Assembly: GCF_000717995.1 (NCBI RefSeq)
Contig: NZ_JODM01000064.1
Span: forward strand, 1-10,229
DNA: 10,229 nucleotides
Reading direction: 5' to 3'
Source of the DNA: Streptomyces violaceorubidus
GTDB taxonomy: Bacteria; Actinomycetota; Actinomycetes; Streptomycetales; Streptomycetaceae
Position 1 is the stretch's first letter. Every line of letters starts with the position of its first letter. The position numbers and the translations under genes were made by a program. The notes under the pieces are model-generated. The model ran no database searches, had not been told where the DNA came from, and saw only the letters and a program-made list of their open reading frames with translations. Positions 1-6,571 of this stretch are shown one piece after another.

Positions 1-113
1 GTGCCTGCACCGCGTCCGCCCCCTGCCCGAACCGGGGTGTCCCCTCCAAGGACGGGCCAGCACGGCACTCCGGACGAAACGTGATCACGCAACGGCCCCC
101 TGGGTCCATGGGT

Positions 114-209
114 GTGCTGATGCCGCTGCCTGGCTTCGGCTGGGGTGAGGAAGCCGAAGGTCTTGTGCTTGCGCAGGCGGCGGCGGTTGTAGAAGGTCTC
201 GACCAGCAC
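114..209 (-). pseudogene. IS3-type transposase C-terminal remnant
   Basis: Read on the minus strand, this stretch encodes VETFYNRRRLRKHKTFGFLT followed by PAEARQRHQH. That matches the C-terminal tail of the integrase-core domain of IS3-family transposases (pattern ETFYNRRR...GFLTPAE). Only the last 30 or so residues of a protein that normally exceeds 250 residues are present. The frame stays open to the left window edge without looking like transposase. No DDE residues remain, so it is a dead fragment. Family assignment rests on motif recall, not on a search. Confidence 0.55.
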
Positions 210-226
210 AGGGCAGAGCCGCCTGC

Positions 227-293
227 TTCGTCGACGCCATCCACGTGAAGCTGCGGCGGCGCGTTGGCCAACCGGCCGATCTACGTGGCCCTG
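227..293 (+). pseudogene. IS256-type (mutator) transposase scrap, frameshifted
   Basis: On the plus strand, codons from 227 read FVDAIHVKLR. After a frame change near 258-261 they read ALANRPIYVAL. These are the two halves of the IS256-family core motif around the first catalytic Asp (typically VDAIHVK.RDG.VANRP.YVA). The fragment is about 67 bases long and broken by a frameshift, so it is not functional. It directly follows the IS3-type remnant, which reads the other way, and it runs through the stop codon of the minus-strand methyltransferase at 281-283. It may have supplied the last few codons of that gene. Confidence 0.55.
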
Positions 294-1054
294 CGCCGCA
301 GGGTCACCAGGGAGGACCGATGCCTCCCGAGCCGGGGCAGAACCTCTCTCGCCTCCTTCAGCAATGTGTCCGCCAGGGCGTCACCGAGCGCTCGGCGCAG
401 CTCCCGTTCGCGGCTGATCCACAGGTGATAGAGGCTGCGCCATATCTGCGGTTCCTCGGGCCGCTCACACACGTCTTCTATCTCGAAACCGGCGTTCTCG
501 ACCTGCGGTTTCCACACTGTGCCGGAGCCCGCACGCACGGTACGTGTGAGGACCGCACGAGAACCCGGCTCCAAAATCCGGTGCAGTTCTTGCAGAGTGG
601 CTGCCCACTCGGCAGTGCCGACGACCACGTCGACGCAGATGGCGCCTTGCGCGCACTGATCGGACAATCCCGTCGCGCGCACTGTTCCCACTTGGAATCG
701 AGCGCGTTCGGGTGGTACGAAATCGGATCGACGGGCCATCGCCAGTTCGACGGCAGTCCTGGAGAGGTCGACTCCGACCAGGTTCACAGCGAGGGCGCGG
801 GCCAGCCACAACCCAACACCGCCGGTCCCGCAGCCTATGTCGGCGAGGAGTTGGCCAGGCCGCATGCGCAGCCTGCTCAACGCCGTTCCCAGCAAGTTCC
901 AGTTGCAGGAACTGTAGGCCTCCACTTCGCTGGGGCAGGCGTCACCCAGTGCTTCGGCGTGCAGCCGGGGGAGGAGGTCCGAAGAGGCCGTCGCCGTGTA
1001 GAAGGCATCGAACTCGGCCTGAAGAGCGACCTCACGGGGGGACATCTTACTCAT
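281..1054 (-). CDS. Class I SAM-dependent methyltransferase of the RiPP locus
   Basis: A 257-residue protein. The ATG at 1054 is chosen because AGGAGG (complement of 1061-1066) lies 6 bases upstream; an in-frame start 25 codons earlier lacks such a site. Rossmann-type SAM binding is shown by DIGCGTG at residues 72-78 (motif I) and VGVD at 93-96, whose acidic residue would contact the SAM ribose. LEPGSRAVLT at 161-170 and VENAGF at 185-190 match the later strands of a Methyltransf_11/25-type fold. The N-terminal helix region around residues 13-55 resembles methyltransferases seen in Streptomyces natural-product loci. The gene is divergent from the putative precursor-YcaO-TfuA operon across a shared 242-base region, so it plausibly methylates the peptide product; that is inference from position. 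The stop codon lies inside an IS256-like scrap, so the last four or so residues may not be original. The substrate cannot be read from the sequence. Confidence 0.85.
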   Translation of the reverse strand: MSKMSPREVALQAEFDAFYTATASSDLLPRLHAEALGDACPSEVEAYSSCNWNLLGTALSRLRMRPGQLLADIGCGTGGVGLWLARALAVNLVGVDLSRTAVELAMARRSDFVPPERARFQVGTVRATGLSDQCAQGAICVDVVVGTAEWAATLQELHRILEPGSRAVLTRTVRAGSGTVWKPQVENAGFEIEDVCERPEEPQIWRSLYHLWISRERELRRALGDALADTLLKEAREVLPRLGRHRSSLVTLRRRAT

Positions 1055-1107
1055 GGGTAGCCTCCTGGTGAGTCCTCGACACCTGGCGGGTTGCTTCCGC
1101 CCGAGAC

Positions 1108-1139
1108 TGTAGTCGGCCCCTTGAGTCATGTGTAGTCGG
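1108..1139. promoter_or_regulatory. 9-bp direct repeat in the divergent promoter region
   Basis: TGTAGTCGG occurs at 1108-1116 and again at 1131-1139, a start-to-start distance of 23 bases or about two helical turns. It lies 54-85 bases upstream of the methyltransferase start. Direct repeats about two turns apart suit activators that bind same-face tandem half-sites, such as SARP-type regulators. No regulator gene is present in the window, so the binding protein is unknown. Confidence 0.35.
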
Positions 1140-1181
1140 TTTGGTGTCGTCGCTCACTCACTCATGACTGAGAATTTTGGC

Positions 1182-1197
1182 ACGAAACGTGTTTCGT
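1182..1197. promoter_or_regulatory. Operator-like palindrome ACGAAAC-GT-GTTTCGT
   Basis: Two perfect 7-bp arms, ACGAAAC and GTTTCGT, are separated by GT. The site lies 100 bases upstream of the small peptide gene and 128 bases upstream of the divergent methyltransferase start. It is AT-richer than its surroundings, and its 16-bp size is typical for a dimeric repressor such as a TetR-type protein. An additional 7-bp inverted repeat, AGTCATG (1124-1130) with CATGACT (1163-1169), lies in the same intergenic region. Function is inferred from form and position only. Confidence 0.45.
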
Positions 1198-1296
1198 AGG
1201 GATCTGACAGTGAAAGACATCTGTACGTCCTGCCCAGGTGTGAAGGGCGCGGCAGTATGTCCGACACACGAGTACGAGATCTGGAGGAACACGGTC

Positions 1297-1437
1297 ATGA
1301 GTGAAACCTTGAGCATACCCACGACCACGGAGCTGGACGAGCTCGTGAGGGACGTCGAGACCCGTGAGGTCCACGCCTACCTCGCCGTCACGGTCACCGA
1401 CGACGACGAGCCGGCCGAAGAGGCCTTCGGGTTCTGA
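1297..1437 (+). CDS. Putative RiPP precursor peptide, 46 residues
   Basis: Translated from ATG at 1297, with TGGAGGA at 1282-1288 about 9 bases upstream. The peptide is strongly acidic. Residues 1-25 (including ELDELVRDVE at 12-21) look like a helical leader; the C-terminal half is AYLAVTVTDDDEPAEEAFGF. It contains no Cys, and the last Thr is residue 34, so the final 12 residues lack Ser, Thr and Cys. It sits directly upstream of YcaO and TfuA genes, which is where thioamide RiPP precursors usually lie. The reading frame is open further upstream: a GTG at 1210 would give 75 residues with CTSC and a third Cys, but its ribosome binding site is weaker. I do not recognise the family, and precursor identity is inferred from size, charge and neighbours. 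No cleavage site or core boundary can be assigned with confidence. Confidence 0.65.
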   Translation: MSETLSIPTTTELDELVRDVETREVHAYLAVTVTDDDEPAEEAFGF

Positions 1438-1449
1438 TCGTCACCCCCT

Positions 1450-1484
1450 CCCTGCCCGGACTGTGGGCCCGAGTCCGGGCAGGG
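1450..1484 (+). terminator. Strong 13-bp hairpin between precursor and YcaO genes
   Basis: Bases 1450-1462 and 1472-1484 are perfectly complementary (13 bp, mostly G-C) with a 9-base loop, and the stem begins 12 bases after the peptide stop codon. There is no T-tract, which is common for actinomycete terminators. In RiPP operons such a stem commonly acts as a partial terminator or as a 3' end stabiliser, so that far more precursor than enzyme is made. That role is inferred here. The rest of the 165-base gap (1438-1602) shows only the YcaO ribosome binding site near its end. Confidence 0.7.
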
Positions 1485-1602
1485 GCTGGATCCTTGCGAC
1501 TCCCTGCTGAACCCCTCGACCGACTTCGCGGAACACCTCACAGAATCCAGACACCAGGGACCGATCCCAGAAATCCGACCCGACAGAAGAGGAAGTGCTG
1601 TG

Positions 1603-2790
1603 ATGCGGGGACAGCTCCTGCCTCAGGCCGGCTCTCCCGCTCAGGCCGCCGGCGATAAGGCGATTGTGAGGGGTACTCACCGAGCACGGCCGCCCGAGGA
1701 GACCTGGAAGTGGATACAACCCGTCCTGTCACGGTGCGGGATCACCCGGGTCGCGGACGTCACCTGGCTCGATGAGATCGGCATACCGGTCTTCCAGGCG
1801 ATACGGCCCAACGCCCATACTCTGTCGGTGTCCCAGGGAAAGGGCGCCGACGCCATGTTGGCCCGGGTCTCCGCCACTATGGAAGCCATCGAACTCTGGC
1901 ACGCGGAGCATCCGCGGGTGCCGACGATCACCGCCACCGTCGAACGCATGAAACCGGCACTGGGATATTCGCTGGACGCGCTGCCCATGGCCACTCGCCA
2001 TTTCATCGGCCCGGACTGCCGCTTCGACTGGTACCCGGCCATACGGATCGATGGGCAGGGCGATTCGTACGTACCCGCCCCGCTTCTGCGTCTGGACGCC
2101 TGTGTGACGGGGCGCTGGATCCCGACCGCGTTCCGGGCCACGAGCAATGGGCTGGCGAGCGGGAACGTGGTGGACGAAGCACTGCTGCACGGCATGTACG
2201 AGGTGATCGAGCGGGATGCCTCTGCTCGTGCCAGACGGTTTGGCACGGCGAAGCCGGTCGATCTCTCAACCGTCGACGACGCACTCGCACACCATCTTCT
2301 GGAACTCTTCGAGGCGGCTGGGGTGCAGGTCACCGTACATGCACTGGCCAGTCCTTTCGGTGTCCCCACCTTCGACGCCACGATCACAAGCCCTGCCTTT
2401 CCAACACCTTTCGGGGGCGCCGGAACCCATTTGGACGCAGGTGTGGCGCTCAGCCGAGCGCTTACCGAGGCGGCACAGTCCCGGGTGACGGCGATCGCGG
2501 GAGCACGCGACGACATAGGCCGGACACCTTACCGAGAGGCGCACTTCGAATCGGTGAATCGCTCACCGGCCGCTCCCGCCGCACCGAACGACGGACGACG
2601 CGGGGTCGACTTCAGCTCAATCGCCTCGTCCTCCCTGGGCAGTCTGAGTGACGAGACACGCCATCTCGCCCGACGGATCGAGTCGGTGACGGGACGGTCG
2701 CCGCTCTACGTCGATCTCACCTACCCGGACATCGGGATCCCTGTCGTCCATGTGGTGTGTCCAGGAGCGCTCAGCGACATCGGTCACTGA
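1603..2790 (+). CDS. Stand-alone YcaO protein (backbone amide-activating cyclodehydratase/thioamidase)
   Basis: A 395-residue protein starting at ATG 1603 (an adjacent GTG at 1600 is also possible) behind AGAGGAAG at 1588-1595. YcaO enzymes use ATP to phosphorylate a backbone amide oxygen, allowing attack by a nucleophile. Family signatures, counted from the GTG, are SQGKG at 78-82, SATMEAIE at 91-98, TSNGLASG at 181-188, EVIERD at 201-206 and HLDAGVALSRALTEAAQSR at 277-295; these form the ATP/Mg site. Length is normal for a single-domain YcaO. The C terminus ends CPGALSDIGH and lacks the PxPxP tail of azoline-forming YcaOs, and no E1-like partner is encoded nearby. The next gene encodes TfuA, the partner used when sulfur is installed as a thioamide (McrA thioglycine, thioviridamide and thiovarsolin systems). 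Thioamidation is therefore the best-supported reaction. Confidence 0.92.
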   Translation: MRGQLLPQAGSPAQAAGDKAIVRGTHRARPPEETWKWIQPVLSRCGITRVADVTWLDEIGIPVFQAIRPNAHTLSVSQGKGADAMLARVSATMEAIELWHAEHPRVPTITATVERMKPALGYSLDALPMATRHFIGPDCRFDWYPAIRIDGQGDSYVPAPLLRLDACVTGRWIPTAFRATSNGLASGNVVDEALLHGMYEVIERDASARARRFGTAKPVDLSTVDDALAHHLLELFEAAGVQVTVHALASPFGVPTFDATITSPAFPTPFGGAGTHLDAGVALSRALTEAAQSRVTAIAGARDDIGRTPYREAHFESVNRSPAAPAAPNDGRRGVDFSSIASSSLGSLSDETRHLARRIESVTGRSPLYVDLTYPDIGIPVVHVVCPGALSDIGH

Positions 2791-2826
2791 ACCGGGCGCG
2801 GCCGCCGCCGCCTCGGGGGAGACAAG

Positions 2827-4254
2827 GTGCATGTGTTCATGGCAAACAAGTACTGCTTCATCGGTCCGAGTGTGCCGGATGCCCTGGAACTGGTCACGGG
2901 AACCGGCATTGAACTGCTCCCGCCGGTCGCCGCGGGCGATCTCGGGCGCCTGGACGCGCAGGCGGGTGACCTGGTCGGCATCGTCGACGGCTACTTCCAC
3001 CAGCAAGGGTCCGTACGGCACAAGGAGATTCTGGATCTCATCGGTCGCGGGGTGCAGGTTGTGGGTGCTTCTAGCATGGGCGCACTCAGAGCCGCCGAGC
3101 TTGACCGTTTTGGTATGCGGGGCATAGGCCGGATCTACGCCGACTTCCGGGACGGCCGCCTGGACGCCGACGATGAGGTAGCCCTGATGCACGGTCCCGA
3201 GGACGAGGGCTACCGGCCACTGTCGGAACCGCTCGTGTGCATGCGGGCCACCTTCGCTGCAGCCGTCGAACGGGGTGTGTGTGATGCCGGCACGGCCGAG
3301 CGGCTGATCACCGTATTCTCCCGGCGCCCTTTCGGACGGCGTTCCTACGGCGCCCTGCCCGAGGCTGCCGCGGAGGCCGGACTGGAACCAGGGACCGTCC
3401 GGGAACTCCAGCGGTACTGCGTCGCTCACCGCAAGGATCCCAAGCGCGATGACGCCCTGGCCTTGCTGGAACACCTGCACAACGGCGCATCCGACGGGCC
3501 CGTCGTCCGACCCTTGCCGGAAGCAGTGCACCGGACGTCCTTCCTTTACGCCTGGCAGCTCGCCGCCCGTGCCGCCCCTGAGGGCGGGAACCCGGCCCGG
3601 ACCAGCGCCCTCAGCCTGCTGCGCGCCTGCCAGCTCTTCGCCCCGGACTATGCCGTGTACCACCGGGACACGACGCTGAGTCTCCTGGCCTCACACTGCG
3701 CCACTCAGTGCGGGGAACACCCGTCAGACGGTGCCACGGTGAAGATCCGGGCGATCCGGCACGGCGAACACCACGGTCTCTACCGTCTGCCTGCGGACCG
3801 TGAGCGGCTCGGCTTTCTGGACCAGTGGCTGACCCCCGCCGAGACCAGCCTGGCATTGACCGAACAGCTGACGACCGCTCTGGTCAGATCGTGCCGCACC
3901 GCCCTCAGGATACCCTGGGACGAGAACGCCTTGTCACTGTTGGACGAAGAGCCTGTCCTCCGCACGGCCGGGCGGCTCGTGCGTCGTACCCAGGACGTCA
4001 ATGACCAGGTCCACCGGGTGCGTCCCGGCCTCCGTATCGACATGATCCCCCGCACTCGCGTACTGGAGCTGCTCACGCTGTACTGGGACGCTCCGCTCGA
4101 GCATCTCCCCTTGGCCGCCCTGGACCGGGGTTTCCCGTCGGTCGACGCGGCGGTGGCCGCCGCACGGCCCTTCTACTTCTACACCCGGTGGAACGAGTGG
4201 GCGGTGCGAACGCTACAGGCGTCCCTAGCATGTGCACGGTACGCGTGCAACTGA
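2827..4254 (+). CDS. TfuA-like protein, sulfur-delivery partner of YcaO
   Basis: A 475-residue protein from GTG 2827 with GGGGGAG at 2815-2821; an in-frame ATG at 2839 is less well placed. It starts 36 bases after the YcaO stop, consistent with one operon. The TfuA core fills roughly residues 10-140: GPS at 13-15, PPVAAGDL at 32-39, DGYF at 54-57, HKE at 65-67, GASSMGALRAAEL at 80-92, DDEVAL at 115-120 and SEPLV at 133-137. TfuA is thought to supply sulfide to YcaO from a sulfur carrier for thioamide formation. Residues from about 215 onward form a long C-terminal extension with no motif I recognise. The last 6-10 codons (around 4225-4254) lie at the junction with an IS110 relic, so the natural C terminus may have been lost or replaced. 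Confidence 0.9.
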   Translation: MHVFMANKYCFIGPSVPDALELVTGTGIELLPPVAAGDLGRLDAQAGDLVGIVDGYFHQQGSVRHKEILDLIGRGVQVVGASSMGALRAAELDRFGMRGIGRIYADFRDGRLDADDEVALMHGPEDEGYRPLSEPLVCMRATFAAAVERGVCDAGTAERLITVFSRRPFGRRSYGALPEAAAEAGLEPGTVRELQRYCVAHRKDPKRDDALALLEHLHNGASDGPVVRPLPEAVHRTSFLYAWQLAARAAPEGGNPARTSALSLLRACQLFAPDYAVYHRDTTLSLLASHCATQCGEHPSDGATVKIRAIRHGEHHGLYRLPADRERLGFLDQWLTPAETSLALTEQLTTALVRSCRTALRIPWDENALSLLDEEPVLRTAGRLVRRTQDVNDQVHRVRPGLRIDMIPRTRVLELLTLYWDAPLEHLPLAALDRGFPSVDAAVAAARPFYFYTRWNEWAVRTLQASLACARYACN

Positions 4255-4850
4255 GCTGAGAGAGCGCCGCCAGGTCCGCCGTCAAAGCCCGCACCGCCAC
4301 CTTGAACCAGATCGCACACATCCTCATCACCGCCCCGGACGACATCCACGTCAAGTACACAGCCCTGCGTGGCAAGACATAGGTCGACGCTATCTCCCGG
4401 CTCCGCCCCACCGGCGACGCACCACACGTCGCCCTCCTGATCGCGCTGAAGTCCCTCGCCCGCCGGGTCCAGGCCCTGACCACGGAACACGACACCCTCA
4501 CCGCCGCGCCACCGAGCACAACCCCGGCCTGCGCGCCGCGTTCGGTGTCGGCCCCGACACCGCGGCCCAGCTCCTGGTCACCGCCGGCGGAAACCCCGAC
4601 CGCCTGCGCACGGAGGCATCCTTCGCGGCCCTCTGCGGCGTCGAACCCGTCCCCGCATCCAGCGGCAGGACCGACCGGCCACCGCCTCTCCCGCGGCGAC
4701 GACCGCAGAGCGAACTCCGCCCTCTATCGCATCGCTCTCGTCCGCATATCCAGCGACGCCCGCACTCGTGAGAACGTCGCCCGGCAGACCTCCGCCGGAC
4801 GCACGAAAAAAGGAGATCATCCGCCTGCTCAAGCGGGCGATTGCCCGGGA
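4236..4850 (+). pseudogene. IS110-family transposase relic
   Basis: Pieces of the C-terminal two thirds of an IS110/IS116/IS902 transposase are readable in three frames. SAVKARTATLNQI followed by a helical region starts near 4275 and meets an in-frame TAG at 4380-4382. After a shift near 4505, LRAAFGVGPDTAAQLLVTAG and FAALCGVEPVPASSG (Transposase_20 domain) can be read. After another near 4670, HRLSRGDDRRANSALYRIAL follows. A last shift near 4810 gives EIIRLLKRAIARD. The N-terminal catalytic domain (DEDD) is missing, and there is one stop plus at least three frameshifts, so the element is dead. It fills the whole space between the TfuA gene and the leftward 101-residue gene. Confidence 0.88.
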
Positions 4851-5134
4851 CAGTCTGGAAGCTGGGGAGTGTCGCCGGTCCAGTCGAACCGGCCCGGGTC
4901 GCCGGGGCGCGGGTCGTACAGCGCCCGGCCCCCGGGGCCGAACTGCCCGAGCTCCGTGAGGAGGGAGACACCGTCGTCGATCTCCTCCGGCCTCCAGCCG
5001 GTGATGTCGAGCAGCAGACCGTCCAGCGGCCCGCCAACGAGTTCGGCGTAGCGCCGGTCTGGCCGCGGGCCCGGGTGGTCGTGGTCGGCGCCGTAGACCC
5101 GGCGGCGCAGCAGCTGCTTGTCATCACGGTTCAT
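4829..5134 (-). CDS. Small unknown protein of plasmid/phage-associated type, possibly altered C terminus
   Basis: A 101-residue protein starting at ATG 5134 behind AAGG, a weak site. It lies 45 bases downstream of the replication-relaxation gene on the same strand, so it is probably co-transcribed. The segment RYAELVGGPLDGLLLDITGW (about residues 28-47) carries the ELVGGPLDG motif common in small hypothetical proteins of actinomycete plasmids, integrative elements and phages. The rest is acidic and Gly/Pro-rich with no catalytic motif or membrane segment. Its last five or six codons and stop fall within the IS110 relic that converges on it, so the original C terminus may be missing. I do not know its function. 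Confidence 0.6.
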   Translation of the reverse strand: MNRDDKQLLRRRVYGADHDHPGPRPDRRYAELVGGPLDGLLLDITGWRPEEIDDGVSLLTELGQFGPGGRALYDPRPGDPGRFDWTGDTPQLPDCPGQSPA

Positions 5135-5179
5135 CCGTTCAGCCTTGCAGCCGCCACTGACAGCGCAGGCCTTTCTGCG

Positions 5180-6571
5180 TCAGCTGCGGAAGCGCGAGAG
5201 CCAGGTACCGCCGGCCTTCTGCTCGGGCACTGCCTGGTCCTGGTGCTCAAGCTTGGTGTGCTCGGCTTGTCGTTCAGCGGTGATCGCTCGCTGCTTGCAG
5301 TCCTCGCACAGGTGCGGGTGGGTCTCGCGCGGGGCGTCCCACCCGGCGGGCTCGATGGCCTTCCACCGTTCGTCGGTGAACCGGGTGCCGCAGCCGGCGC
5401 ACACGGGACGGCGAGCCTCCCGCTCGACCCGGTGCTCTGCGGCGATACGGCGCAGCTCCTCCTTATGCTCCCGCTGCCGGGCTGCGTACTCGGCCTGCTT
5501 GCGGGCGTCGTGGGCTTCACGGAGCGGGTTGCCGATCGCCTCGAGGAGCGTCTGGTTCTGCGGCCGACCGAAGCGCCGGAAGACCGCTCCGGCCGGGCCA
5601 TGCTCTTGGAGCTGCTTCATGCCGGTGACCACAATGGGCAGCTTGCCGTCGTACATGTGGAAGCCCCCGTCGTACGCGGTGCCCTTCCAGTGCCGCTCGG
5701 TCAGCTCGGCAAGCTGCGCGACGACGGTGTTGGGGTTGCGCGGGCCGATTCGGTTGAAGACGAGCAGCAGCGGCGGGTGCGGCCGGTCGCCGTGGCGTCC
5801 GTCGGGCACCCACCAGCGGGTGCGCCACATCGGCCGTTCCTTGCCGTCGACGTCCTTCACCTTGCGCTGGCAGAACCGCATGTATTTGTCGATCTTCGCG
5901 GCGAGGACCTGAGCGGACTCGAAGCAGTTGTCGATCTCCACGAACAGCAGCGGCACCCCGTCCTCGGGCACGGTGATGACGATGTCCGCTTGGGCGCCGC
6001 CCTTGCTGGGATTGGACCAGGTGCCGGTCGCGGGCAGCGCCACCTCGGTCGTGTAGGAGGCGATGGTGCCCAGCCCGGCGGGCGCATCGACTGCCGTCTG
6101 CGCTGCGGCGCGGACGTCGGCCGGCTCCTGGGCGAGCTGGGTGAGGTCCGGCTTCGGGCGCAGCAGGGCGAGCACGGCTTCGTTGACCGTCATCGGGTGG
6201 GAGGCCCCGGTGCGGCCCGCGCCGCGGGCCGGGTTGCCCATCTCCCCCACCGGCCGCCCCAGCTCGCGAGCGGCGGCCTTCAATCCCATCGGGGTGAGGT
6301 TGCGCAGCGTGTCCCCGCCCGGGAGCTGCCCGCCGTTCTCCGCCAGGCCGTGCTTGCGCAGATCCGACAGCGCCCCGGTGTGGGAGGCGGTGCGGGCCTG
6401 CTTCCGCTTCGACGGGGTCGGCTTGTCGGTGTGCCGGTAGCTCAGGTGCGGGGCTGAGATCTGCTGGATCTGTTCGACCGTCGCGACCTTCAGCACCCCG
6501 AGCACGCGCAGCACGTCGCCGCGCAGGTTGTTCGACGACCCCGCCGGGTTCTCCTCACGCTTCCCCGCCAT
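5180..6571 (-). CDS. Replication-relaxation family protein with C-terminal zinc ribbon
   Basis: A 463-residue protein starting at ATG 6571, with GGGAGG about 10 bases upstream; the frame is open much further upstream, but that part overlaps another candidate gene and reads as low-complexity sequence. Residues 14-100 look like a winged helix (LRGDVLRVLGVLKVATVEQI, then a helix LSDLRKHGLAENG). The central part contains ADIVIT near 195-200, LFVEIDN at 209-215 and KIDKYMRF at 226-233. This D...E-x-D...K spacing is reminiscent of a PD-(D/E)XK fold. A charged helix spans about 352-388, then CAGC at 391-394 and CEDC at 422-425 can form a zinc ribbon. The family is found on actinomycete plasmids and integrative elements and is linked by name to plasmid replication and relaxation; its exact biochemistry is not settled. 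Family placement is by recall. Confidence 0.75.
   Translation of the reverse strand: MAGKREENPAGSSNNLRGDVLRVLGVLKVATVEQIQQISAPHLSYRHTDKPTPSKRKQARTASHTGALSDLRKHGLAENGGQLPGGDTLRNLTPMGLKAAARELGRPVGEMGNPARGAGRTGASHPMTVNEAVLALLRPKPDLTQLAQEPADVRAAAQTAVDAPAGLGTIASYTTEVALPATGTWSNPSKGGAQADIVITVPEDGVPLLFVEIDNCFESAQVLAAKIDKYMRFCQRKVKDVDGKERPMWRTRWWVPDGRHGDRPHPPLLLVFNRIGPRNPNTVVAQLAELTERHWKGTAYDGGFHMYDGKLPIVVTGMKQLQEHGPAGAVFRRFGRPQNQTLLEAIGNPLREAHDARKQAEYAARQREHKEELRRIAAEHRVEREARRPVCAGCGTRFTDERWKAIEPAGWDAPRETHPHLCEDCKQRAITAERQAEHTKLEHQDQAVPEQKAGGTWLSRFRS

Noticed and set aside
241..301. Stem-loop terminator after the methyltransferase (CCACGT/ACGTGG and CTGCGGCG/CGCCGCAG)
   Set aside because: Stems are short with long loops and overlap the IS256-like scrap and the coding end; better explained as chance in GC-rich DNA.
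245..1060. Long plus-strand frame opposite the methyltransferase
   Set aside because: It lies antisense to a gene with clear SAM-binding motifs and a strong ribosome binding site, and its product has no family character. It is a high-GC shadow frame.
2617..3663. 348-codon minus-strand frame across the YcaO/TfuA junction
   Set aside because: Opposite strand of two confident genes, no ribosome binding site and no recognisable domain; the openness is explained by GC bias.
4841..6457. 538-codon plus-strand frame
   Set aside because: It is antisense to the replication-relaxation gene and the 101-residue gene; the composition (Val/Leu/Gly/Arg, no motif) is typical of an antisense shadow in high-GC DNA.
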